DNA from: Trebonia sp963785645
Lineage (GTDB): Bacteria > Actinomycetota > Actinomycetes > Streptosporangiales > Streptosporangiaceae
Assembly: GCA_963785645.1 (NCBI GenBank)
Contig: CAWAWG010000017.1
Coordinates: 1 to 64,000 of the forward strand
DNA: 64,000 nucleotides
Direction: 5' to 3'
Part shown: piece by piece, positions 51,187-59,545 of the stretch
How the letters are laid out: each line of letters starts with the position of its first letter
How positions within the stretch are numbered: the first letter of the stretch is position 1
Notes under the pieces: generated by a model
Told to the model about the DNA's origin: nothing
Database searches by the model: none
The model's input: only the letters and a program-made list of their open reading frames with translations
Made by a program: the position numbers and the translations under genes

Positions 51187-51366
51187 GTGAAAAGCAGAAG
51201 CGGTGCGGTCGGCTTCCGGATCGACGTGACCGAGGGTGACGATGGTGTCGCGACCTTGGAATTCGAGCGTGGCAGACACAACTACTTCCCCTCGGCACTC
51301 ACGAACGACATAAAGGGCGAACCGTATGCCAATTCATGTGAACGCATTGACCGAATACAGCCTTGA
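51187..51366 (+). pseudogene. Enoyl-CoA hydratase N-terminal remnant overlapping the next gene
   Basis: A 59-codon frame from the GTG at 51187 reads 'VGFRIDVTEGDDGVATLEFE' then 'RGRHNYFPSALTNDI', the first strand pair of a crotonase-fold protein. It then runs 40 bases into the following enoyl-CoA hydratase gene in another frame. It is either a remnant of a second crotonase gene or a leader peptide that couples translation of the next gene. Confidence 0.5.
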
Positions 51367-52156
51367 GATTCAGCTGGACAATCCCGGTCGCCATAACGCC
51401 CTTACCCTGCAGGACTGCAAAGATGCACACCGTGCGATCAAGCAGGCCGAGCGCGACCCGAGCGTGCGGGCCATCGTCGTGACCGGCGCCAACCAGTCAT
51501 TTTGCGCCGGAGCGGATATCGACTTCCTGCATGACCTGCAATGTCTGGATACCGACGACCGGCGCCGGGCACTGGACGTTGGATCACAACTGATTAAGGC
51601 GCTCATCCGGTTTCACGGACCGACGATCGCCGGTGTGGACGGACCCGCTATCGGCATTGGCGCCTCGCTGGCGCTCGCCTGTGACCGGGTACTCGCAACC
51701 GAACGTTCACGATTTGGCCTGACCTTCACTTCGCTCGGACTGCCCGGAGGTGACATGGCGGCGTCGTGGCTGGTCGCAAGGCGCGCCGGGTCCCGAGCCG
51801 CCAATACCTTGTTTGCCGACGCAGCGACCATCGACGCCGCTGCCGCCGCGCAGCTTGGCCTGGTGGATCGGATTGTCGAATCTGTCGTCAGCGCAGACAT
51901 TGCGCGCGATGCGGATACCCGCAACGAGCAGGTAGCACCCAACGCCGCGGCAATAACCAAACAGCAGATCCTGGAACTCGAAGGAGCATTCGCCGACCTC
52001 GACCGGCACATGGCCAGCCAACTCGATGCACTTGTGTCGGCCGTCGGGGGACACGACTTCGACGAAGCGCTGCGCGCACGCTCGGCCAAAGTCGCCCCGG
52101 TCTTCGAGCGGCGACAGGTCGGCTTGAAAGCGCACGACACCGATGACTGCCGCTGA
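51326..52156 (+). CDS. Enoyl-CoA hydratase/isomerase family protein
   Basis: 276 residues from the ATG at 51326 (AAAGGG upstream). Crotonase fold: 'LDNPGRHNALTLQDCKDAHR', 'VTGANQSFCAGADIDFLHDL' (oxyanion A/CAGAD), 'IAGVDGPAIGIGASLALACD' and 'FTSLGLPGGDMAASWLVARR'. One usual glutamate is replaced in the second half, so the exact activity (hydratase, isomerase, dehalogenase) is open. It is the last intact gene of the rightward catabolic run. Confidence 0.85.
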   Translation: MPIHVNALTEYSLEIQLDNPGRHNALTLQDCKDAHRAIKQAERDPSVRAIVVTGANQSFCAGADIDFLHDLQCLDTDDRRRALDVGSQLIKALIRFHGPTIAGVDGPAIGIGASLALACDRVLATERSRFGLTFTSLGLPGGDMAASWLVARRAGSRAANTLFADAATIDAAAAAQLGLVDRIVESVVSADIARDADTRNEQVAPNAAAITKQQILELEGAFADLDRHMASQLDALVSAVGGHDFDEALRARSAKVAPVFERRQVGLKAHDTDDCR

Positions 52157-52214
52157 GCCACGAACTGGAAGCGGGTTTGCTTCTCCAGCTGGTGGAGGAT
52201 GCAGACTGGCGCCC

Positions 52215-52508
52215 GTGGACGATGACGGCCTTCTGCTTTCCATCGGTGAGCTGGCCCGGCGTTCGGGGCTGCCGGTGCGCACGATCCGGTTCTGGTCCGA
52301 TGCCGGCGTGCTGCCCCCGGCGGAGCGTACCGACGGCGGCCGGCGGTTGTATGACGCGGCGTGCGTGGCCCGGCTGGAGCTGATCGTCACGCTGCGCCGA
52401 AAGGCTGCGGCCCGTTTAGTTAAACGGATCGATACCGCGGTCACGGCGGTCGACCTGTCGGGCGAGGCCATCGGGCAGGCACGGACAAGGCTTTTCGCCG
52501 CCGGATCT
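52215..52508 (+). pseudogene. MerR-family regulator head joined to a methyltransferase scrap
   Basis: From the GTG at 52215 the frame reads 'LLLSIGELARRSGLPVRTIR' then 'FWSDAGVLPPAERTDGGRRL', a complete MerR helix-turn-helix and wing. At about 52400 the MerR sequence stops and the frame reads 'VTAVDLSGEAIGQARTRLFA', typical of motif II of a class I SAM methyltransferase. It is a fusion of two broken genes by deletion. It ends against the phosphatase gene. Confidence 0.55.
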
Positions 52509-52513
52509 GTTCT

Positions 52514-53110
52514 TCAGGCACTCAGGCGGGTGCGCAGCGCGGCCAGTTCGGTGCCCGACAGGCCATTTTCGAGAAGGAAGCCGGGCATCGTCAGCGACGC
52601 GATCGTCGAGGTCAGCGATGCTTCGACGGTGGTGCTGCGGCTCGCGAGCAACTCGTTCACGGCGGCGAGCTGGTCACGGAAACCGAGTTCGTCATACCGC
52701 TGCTTCATCCGCTCGTAGGTCAGCAGGTAGTCCGCAATGATCTCATCGGGCGTCGCCCCGGCCAGCGTGAGCAGCACCAGGGCCAGCAGGCCGGTCCTGT
52801 CCTTGCCGCCGGCGCAGTGGAACACCACGCATCCCGGGGCGGCGCTGGCGATCGCCCGCACGGCGGCGATCACCCGTTCCGGATGCTCGGCCAGCATCGC
52901 CGGGAAATACAGCGGCGAGGCCAGGTTGTCGATCTCTTTCCAGTGCTCGTAGAACGGCGTGCCGACCGGGTCCAGCGGTACCCGCACGGTAGTGATGCCC
53001 GCTGGCCTCGGCGCGCGGTCGCGCTCGCGCTCGCCGGCATCGCGCAGGTCGACGACAGTGCGGACCCCGTGCGCCCATGCGGCGACTCGCTCCACCGCCA
53101 CGTTGCAGTC
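52514..53110 (-). pseudogene. Tyrosine-phosphatase-like protein, N-terminus damaged
   Basis: The protein (Y_phosphatase3/PtpB-like family) has 'AAWAHGVRTVVDLRDAGERE', the P-loop 'VVFHCAGGKDRTGLLALVLL' (HCxxGxDRTG, catalytic Cys) and 'PDEIIADYLLTYERMKQRYD', ending at 52514. The first ~40 residues usual for the family ('NxRDLGG..') cannot be followed. A GTG at 53112 starts the surviving frame. Active-site residues are present, so partial function cannot be excluded. A 33-codon minus-strand tail of another gene ('EDFTTWIQEQATPAAEAFRE') ends just upstream at 53140. Confidence 0.65.
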
Positions 53111-53280
53111 CCTCACCGTTCCAACTACCGCGAACAGAATCACTGCTGCCGCCGCTCCCGGAATGCCTCCGCGGCGGGGGTGGCCTGCTCCTGGATCCAG
53201 GTGGTGAAGTCTTCGCGGCGGTAGCGCGGGGCTGCGGACATCCGGGTCCGGAGATGGTAATGCAGTGAGGCGGCCCACGC

Positions 53281-54091
53281 TTAAATGTCGCGTCCCATGG
53301 CGGCTGCGGTGGCGGGGATGCTGACGTAGTCGCGCAGGCGGGCGATCTGCCCGTTGCGGGCGGTCAGCACGATGACGTTGGGAAGCGCGAACTCACCGGT
53401 GGACTCGCTGGTCCCCAGGACTTCCTGCTCGACAACGATCGTTTCCGGGTCGCTGGTGTCGTAGATGGCGTGGGTGCGGTAGCGCTCGTACTTCAGCCCG
53501 AAGTCCTGCCAGCCCGCGGCGATGAAGTTCACGATTTCGTCCCGGCCCTCAAGCCGGGACGGCAGGCCCGGGCGCGTGAACGGGAACTCGTGGACCGCAT
53601 CAGCTGCGTGCAGGCGACGCATGTCACCGGCGGACTGGCTGATAGCGGCCTGTCGGAAACGCTCCAGGACCTCACGCGGGCCGGCTTGCCGCCCGCCGAG
53701 TGCCGCTCGCCTGGCTGTCACCTTGCGGTAGCTGATCTTCCAGCCGCCTGGCTGGCGCGTGACGATGTCGTCGTAGACGACACTGCCGGCCATTCCGTCG
53801 GCCTTGAATGCCGATTCCCTTGGACTGGACCCGCGCCGAGCGGTCGTCGATCGGGGTGATCACGATGTTGGTGACGTGATGACCGACCGGGTTGGCATCG
53901 CCCAGAGCGAGCGCGGCCTCACGCACGGCCGCGGTCCCGTACAGCGAGCCGAGGCCGAAGTCGCTCAGATCGTAAGTAACATCCGGGGTGAACAGCTCAC
54001 CCGCCTCGTCCAACTCCCGGCGTCCGTGAGGTGGCCGTGAAGATTGATCAGGTCATTTATGTCGGTTCGGTCTTGTTCCGGCAGTTCCATC
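53281..54091 (-). pseudogene. Two-domain SnoaL/NTF2-like protein, two frameshifts
   Basis: From the ATG at 54091 the N-terminal NTF2-like domain reads 'MELPEQDRTDINDLINLHGH'. After a missing G near 54020 it reads 'DEAGELFTPDVTYDLSDFGL', then '..NIVITPIDDRSARVQSKGI'. After a second shift near 53800 it continues 'MAGSVVYDDIVTRQPGGWKI'. A second NTF2-like domain follows in the same frame: 'VLERFRQAAISQSAGDMRRL', 'LEGRDEIVNFIAAGWQDFGL'. Total length is about 269 residues. Fusion of two SnoaL-like domains is unusual. If both shifts are sequencing errors the gene is intact. Confidence 0.55.
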
Positions 54092-54120
54092 AGCGGCGGC
54101 CCTTCGTGCGCTGGGTTCGC

Positions 54121-54141
54121 TATGCCGTAAAATGAGGCATA
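54121..54141. promoter_or_regulatory. Operator candidate TATGCC-N9-GGCATA
   Basis: A 6-bp inverted repeat with a 9-base centre lies between the divergent SnoaL-like gene (start 54091) and the TetR gene (start 54171). Size and place fit a TetR-type operator. Confidence 0.45.
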
Positions 54142-54170
54142 GTCCGGTTAGATGGACACGGTACCGGACT

Positions 54171-54807
54171 GTGTCCCCGGTTAGCAAGGGCGCGGTGATT
54201 GCGCTGGCAGGTCACGATTCGCGGTCGCATGCCGGGCGTCCGAGACGCGCGGACGCCCGGCGCAACTACGGGCAGCTGGTCGAGCAGGCGCGGCTCGCGT
54301 TCGCCGAGTTCGGGGTGGACGCCTCCCTGGACGAGATCGCCCGGCGGGCAGGGGTAGCCAGCGGGACGCTTTACCGGCATTTCCCTACTCGGCTGGACCT
54401 TATCGAGGCGGTGCTCGCCGAGCAGATAGCCGAGCTGGTCGGCCTCGGCCGCGGGCTGCTGGCGGCCGAGGACGAATTCGACGCGCTCTCTACCTGGCTG
54501 CGTGCCACGCTCATGCACGCCCTGACCTACCGAGGCCTGTCGGCCGCGGTGATGAACTCGGCGCTCGACCGCGGCAATGGCCTGGCATCGGCCTGGCACG
54601 CGGAGCTGTTCGAAGTAGGGGCCGCGCTGCTGGCGCGGGCGCGGCAATCGGGGTCGGTCAGCCCTGATGCGGACGACGCGGACGTGATGAAGATGGTCGG
54701 CGCTATCGCCTGGGCCGCCCAGGACAGCCCCGGACAGCCCCGCGCAAGCCGACCGTCTGCTCGCCCTCCTAATGAACGGGCTACGCCACCCCGGCCGCCG
54801 ACGATAA
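54171..54807 (+). pseudogene. TetR-family regulator with C-terminal frameshift
   Basis: The GTG at 54171 is the likely start (an in-frame ATG at 54132 overlaps the operator). The helix-turn-helix is 'LAFAEFGVDASLDEIARRAG' then 'VASGTLYRHFPTRLDL'. The ligand domain is '..STWLRATLMHALTYRGLSA'. Near 54740, in a C-rich run, the frame must shift to give the normal ending 'AQADRLLALLMNGLRHPGRR' at 54807; otherwise it reads a basic, meaningless tail to 54989. It probably controlled the divergent double-SnoaL gene. Confidence 0.65.
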
Positions 54808-55076
54808 CCCCTCGCATCCGTTTCATAACACCTGTGCGCCACAGCCACCACATAAACAGGGCTGCTATCAGCGAGAACCGCAAGAACCGGTCGGGCCGTG
54901 CCTGCCCATGCTCGGCCTCCCCTGCTCCGGGGAACCGGCATGAGGCGCACGCTGGCCATGACAGTACCCCGACCGTGTACACCCGCTGAGGAGAGCGCGT
55001 GATCATCGAGCCGACATCGAGCGTGCTCATTCTCCGCCACGACCACGAGCCCGGATGGGCGACCGCCCTGATCAGC

Positions 55077-55307
55077 GCTCCCCCGGCCGCGCCTTCGCCT
55101 GCTTCCTCCACGTTCCGTTTCCCGAGACGCTCCGCCGACACGCCACCAAGACCGGGACGCTCGACTACGGCGAGGCCGAGATGCGCCAGTGGTACGCGGG
55201 CTTGACCTTCTGCCCAGCGGCATCGAGCAGGTCATACCGGCGGCCTCGGCATTGGAAAGCACCGTAACCAGGCCAATGGCCGACGCCGGTCTGAACCGCC
55301 GCACCTA
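55077..55307 (+). pseudogene. AAA-type small kinase, C-terminal remnant
   Basis: The frame reads 'RAFACFLHVPFPETLRRHAT' then 'KTGTLDYGEAEMRQWY'. It shifts near 55200 into 'GLDLLPSGIEQVIPAASALE' and ends 'MADAGLNRRT' at 55307. This matches the lid/C-terminal half of actinobacterial P-loop kinases (xDVPFEETLRRHATK..GEAEMRDWY). The P-loop half is missing. Confidence 0.55.
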
Positions 55308-55532
55308 GCCCCGGGGCTCTGGTGCTAAGCGCGTCGGCCAACTGCCCCGGCCTCCGCGCCGTCTTTAACTCCGCCGCCCGCGTCTGGCTGCAGCACTCAG
55401 GCCGACGGGTATTCACCGCGGAGTGCGCATTCTGGGCTAGCGCCAGCGGAAGTTTCTGATCGGTAACGGGTGGAAGGAGTACCGGCACTGTCAGGGTAAT
55501 GACCGGGCTGGCGTCGCTGCGCTGCACGCTTT

Positions 55533-56316
55533 TCATGTGACCGGGTCCTTGGTTCTTTCCGGACTCATCTCGCAACTGACGAAACGACCGGGGGCGCGCG
55601 GACCGCTTGTTCCGGCTGATGTCACGAGGGTGGATTCTTGGCCTGCGCGAATGTCAGCCGCTGGCTGGCTGGGCGAGTCCGGTCTCCCAGGCCCAGCCGG
55701 CGATCTCGACCCGGTTACGGACGCCAAGCTTGTTGCTGGATGCTGGCCAGGTGGGATTTGACGGTGCTGAGCGAGATGAACAGCTCGGCGGCGATCTCGG
55801 TGTTGGTGCGGCCTTTGGCGATTGCCTGGACGACCTCGATCTCCCGTTCCGACAGCGGTGCTACGGGCTGCCGGGCTGCGGAGGCCTGGCCGGTGCGACG
55901 TGCCGGAGAAGCCGGAGGGTGACCTGGGGTGAGATCAGGGCGTCGCCGGCGTGGGCGGCGCGGACTGCTTCGGCGAGCAGGGCCGGGCTGGCGCCCTTGA
56001 GCACGAAGCCGGCGGCGCCGGCCCGCAGGGCGCCGTAGACGTACTCGTCGAGGTCGAAGGTGGTGACGATCACGACCCGGAGCGGGTCGGGCACGCCGGG
56101 TCCAGCGAGGGCCCGGGTGACTTCGATGCCGTCTTTGCCGGGCATCCGGATGTCGACGAGGCAGACGTCGGGCCGGAGCTGGCGGGCGAGGCGGATGGCC
56201 TCGGTGCCGTCGGCGGCCTCGGCAACCACGGTGATGTCGGGCTGGTCTTCGAGGATGAGGCGCAGGCCGCTGCGGATCATGGCCTGGTCGTCGGCGAGCA
56301 GGACCCGGATGCTCAC
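55533..56316 (-). pseudogene. NarL/LuxR-type response regulator, two frameshifts
   Basis: The GTG at 56316 overlaps the sensor-kinase stop (GTGA). The receiver domain is complete: 'VLLADDQAMIRSGLRLILED' (acidic pocket), 'VCLVDIRMPGKDGIEVTRAL' (phospho-Asp), 'VVIVTTFDLDEYVYGALRAG' (Thr) and 'AAGFVLKGASP' (Lys). After a shift near 55862 comes the LuxR HTH ('PLSEREIEVVQAIAKGRTNT', 'LSTVKSHLASIQQ'). A further shift near 55745 gives 'LGVRNRVEIAGWAWETGL' and a long tail to 55533. It would normally activate the ABC exporter genes on the other side. Confidence 0.65.
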
Positions 56317-57467
56317 GCGTTCCTCCTGGCGGGCAGCGGGAGTTTCGCGGCGACGGTCCAGCCGCCGTCCGGTCCTGGTCCGGCGCTGAGCGTTCCGCCC
56401 AGGGCCTCGGCCCGCTCGCGCATGCCGATGAGCCCGTGGCCGCCGCCGGGCGCGAACCAGGGGCTGCCGCCGAGCGCGCGGCGGGGGGCGTCGTCGGTGA
56501 CCTCGACGGTGACGCCGGAAGGATCTTCGTCGACGGTGACGGTCACGCGTGGCCGCGTCGGGGGCGTGGAGGATGACGTTGGTCAGGGCCTCCTGGACGA
56601 TCCGGTAGACGGTGGCGGTCACCTCGGGCGGCCACGGCGGCTGGCCGTCGTCGGGAAGGCGGAGCTGGACGGCCGGGCCATGGCCGGCGAAGCGGCCGAC
56701 CAGGTCGCTGAGCTGTCCGGGGCCGGGGGTGAGCGCCGCCTGCGTCGCCGGGGTCGCGCAGCAGGCTGACCACCCGGCGCATGGCGGCGAGGGCGTCGTT
56801 GCCGGCCGACTCGATGCCGGCCAGGGTCTCGTCGAGGGTCTCGGGGCGCTTGGCGGCGACGATCCGCGCGGCCTGGGCCTGGACGACGATGCCGGCGACG
56901 TGGTGGGCGACAACGTCGTGCAGTTCCCGGGCGAGTTCCAGCCGCTCGTCGCGCCGGGCGGTATCGATCGCCAGGCGGCGGCGGATATCGAGGAGCCGCA
57001 TCCACGCTCCGATGGCGAGCGCGCCGCCCCAGGCCAGCACGCCGAGGAACGCCAGCGCCGCGATGTACTCCCCGCGGAGGGTGACTCGGCCCGCCACCAG
57101 CACCGCGGTCCCGGCGACGGCGACAAGCGCGGCCGGAGCGGGGCGGCGACCCGGACGCCGGCGGCGCCCAGCACCAGCAGGCCGAGCGTGGCGGCGACTC
57201 CTGGCTGGGAGGGCAGGCGGGCCACGTCGCATGCCGCGCATGCCACGCCGCAGGCGCCAGGCCCGCCGCGCACGCCCAGATCCGGTTCCGGCCCCGGAAC
57301 AGTGCCAGGGCGCCGACGACCGCGCCGACGGCCAGCTCGAACGGCCAGTTGGCGTGGCGGGCGGCGGCCGCTGCCGTGTCGGCGGCGAGGACGGCGGCGA
57401 GGACAAGGGCCAAGACCAGATTCGATATGGTCTCGGTCCGGGCGGCGATGCGGTGCGATACGTTCAC
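56313..57467 (-). pseudogene. NarL-partner sensor histidine kinase, several frameshifts
   Basis: The GTG at 57467 opens hydrophobic segments ('TISNLVLALVLAAVLAADTA', 'ELAVGAVVGALALF'). Through at least four frame changes one can follow further membrane strands, the dimerisation/phospho-acceptor box 'LARELHDVVAHHVAGIVVQA' (His), 'EVTATVYRIVQEALTNVILH' (N-box) and the ATP lid 'GGGHGLIGMRERAEALGGTL' to the stop at 56313. It is a HisKA_3/HATPase kinase of about 385 residues. So many shifts in G/C runs point to decay or poor base calling. Confidence 0.6.
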
Positions 57468-57590
57468 TGGCCACCAGGGTACGCAGCGCCCGGCGAACAG
57501 CGGGCGGCCGAAAGGACGATCCGGCCGAGGCCGAAACCGTCCTTTCTCCCGATGCCGGCGCGGGCGCGACTGCACCCGAAGCTTGGCTCC

Positions 57591-58519
57591 ATGACAACCG
57601 CACCGCCCATCATCGAGACCCGCGGGCTCACCAAGCGCTTCGGCTCCCGCGCCGCCGTCTCGGACATCAACCTGACCGTGCCGGCTGGCTGCGCGTTCGG
57701 GTTCCTCGGCCACAACGGGGCCGGCAAGACCACCCTCATCCGGATGCTGGTCGGCCTCACCCGCCCCTCCGCCGGCGTCATCCGGATCGCCGGCCAGTCC
57801 CTGGCAGACCACCGCGAGCAGGTGCTGGCCCGGGTGGGGGCCATCATCGAGGAACCCCGCTTCCATCCGCATCTCACCGGCCGGGAGAACCTCCAGGTCA
57901 TCGCTGCCGCCCGTGGGCCGCAGGCCCGGCGCGGATCGAGCCGGCCCTGGAGCGGGCCGGGCTCAGCGACCGCGGCGATGACCGGGCGGGCACCTACTCC
58001 CAGGGCATGCGCCAACGGCTCGGCATCGCCCGCTGCCTGCTGGCCGACCCGAGGCTCGTGATCCTGGACGAGCCGATGAACGGCCTCGACCCCGGCGGCA
58101 TCCTGGAACTCCGCGGGCTGATCGCCGGCCTGGTAGCCGAGGGCCGCACCGTGTTCGTCTCCTCGCACCTCCTGGACGAGATCGAGAAGACCTGCCACGC
58201 CGCAGCGGTTATCGACAAAGGGCGGCTCATCGCCCAGGGGCCGATCAGCGAGCTGATCGGCGACACGCACACCCGCTACGAGCTCACCTGCGACCACCCG
58301 CAGGCCGCGCTCAGCCTCCTGGCCGGGCACCCGGCTGTGGTCCAGGTCAGCCAGGCACCGGGTGGCCTCCGGGTCACCTTGGCCGATCCCCGGGCGGCCG
58401 GCGCCGTCACCACCGCGCTCATCGAGGCTGGCATCACCGTGACTAGCTTCGCGCCCGTCCGGACGTCGCTCGCGGACCGCTTCCTCGGCCTCACCTCCCG
58501 GGTCGGAGGCAACTCGTGA
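57591..58519 (+). pseudogene. ABC transporter ATP-binding protein, one frameshift
   Basis: The ATG at 57591 opens 'IETRGLTKRFGSRAAVSDIN', Walker A 'GFLGHNGAGKTTLIRMLVGL' and the Q-loop region 'VGAIIEEPRFHPHLTGRENL'. After a shift near 57935 come the signature 'TYSQGMRQRLGIARCLLADP', Walker B 'LVILDEPMNGLDPGGI' and the switch His 'VFVSSHLLDEIEKTCHAAAV'. The C-terminus (58519) overlaps the permease start by four bases. It belongs to the bacitracin/lantibiotic-exporter type (BcrA/DrrA-like). It is divergent from a two-component system, the usual antibiotic-sensing arrangement. About 309 residues if the shift is corrected. Confidence 0.75.
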
Positions 58520-59314
58520 ACCAGGCCATCGCCCGCCAGATGATCGCCGCCGACCTCCTCAAGCTCCGCCGCCACCGGCCCACGATGGTGACCGCGGCGC
58601 TGCTGTCGGCCGGGATGGCGATCGCGTACTTCGCCTTCATCGAGGCCCGGCATCACGGCAACCTCGCCGGCGCCCCAGGCCCTGTCCGACGGCGCCTCGC
58701 TGATGGGGAACTACTTCGGCGCGTTCGCCGCGATCCTGATCGGCGCCGAGGCCGGAACCACCGACCTGTCCAGCGGCGTATTCCGCGACCTCGTCGCCAC
58801 TGGCCGCTCCCGCACCGCCCTGTTCCTCGTCCGCATCCCCGCCGCGACCGCGATCACTCTCACGCTCACCCTCAGCGGCTTCGCCGTAACTGCCGCGGCG
58901 GCCTACGCGTTCCACGGCTCGGCGACCGCCCCCACCGCGAGCCTGACCCTCGAGTTCGCCGCCTGGGTCGCCCTGGCCACCGTGGTACAGACGACGCTCG
59001 CGGTCGGCATCGCCTCGCTCACCGGCTCGCGGCCGGTCACCCTCATCCTCGTCATCGGCTGGAACACCATCGCCACCGGCATCCTCTACCTGGCCAGCTT
59101 CCTCGGCTCCGTCCGTGACCTGGTCCTGATGATCGCACTCGGCGGCCTGTTCCCTGGACAGGAGACCGGCACCCGCGCCCACCCCGGATCCAGCATCGCC
59201 CTGAACAACTTCAAGCTGCCGATGCCCGCCGTCACGGCGGTGCTCGTCATCCTCGCCTGGGCAGTCATCCCCGCCGTCGCCGGCGCGTGGCGGACGAGGA
59301 CCCGGGATGCGTGA
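58516..59314 (+). pseudogene. ABC-2-type permease, one frameshift
   Basis: The GTG at 58516 overlaps the ATPase stop. The N-terminus 'MNQAIARQMIAADLLKLRRH' and the first membrane helix are followed, after a shift near 58680, by further helices ('SLMGNYFGAFAAILIGAEAG', 'ITLTLTLSGFAVTAAAAYAF', 'GWNTIATGILYLASFLGSVR', 'AVTAVLVILAWAVIPAVAGA'). About six membrane segments and ~265 residues in total match single ABC-2 permeases that pair with one ATPase. It exports a drug, lantibiotic or lipid (family inference). Confidence 0.7.
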
Positions 59315-59545
59315 GACACGCCGGACCGCCAGCGCCGCGGGCTTCGCCGACTGCGGCATCGCCGAGACACCCTGTAATAACTAATCCTCAGCACAGCAGG
59401 CGCCACCAACGCCCTCAAGCACGTCACCTGGAACCCGGATCGAGAGCGCAGGCTGTTGCCGTGCCCTCGGCGAGGAGTGCTCCCGCAGCCGGGATGCCGG
59501 CGCTCCCGCAGTCTCCACGGAGCCCACTCGACTAGCCCAGCGCTT

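Noticed and set aside
56612..57590. Plus-strand frame running into the ABC ATPase gene
   Set aside because: Antisense to the histidine kinase; low-complexity translation. The ATPase begins at the ATG at 57591.
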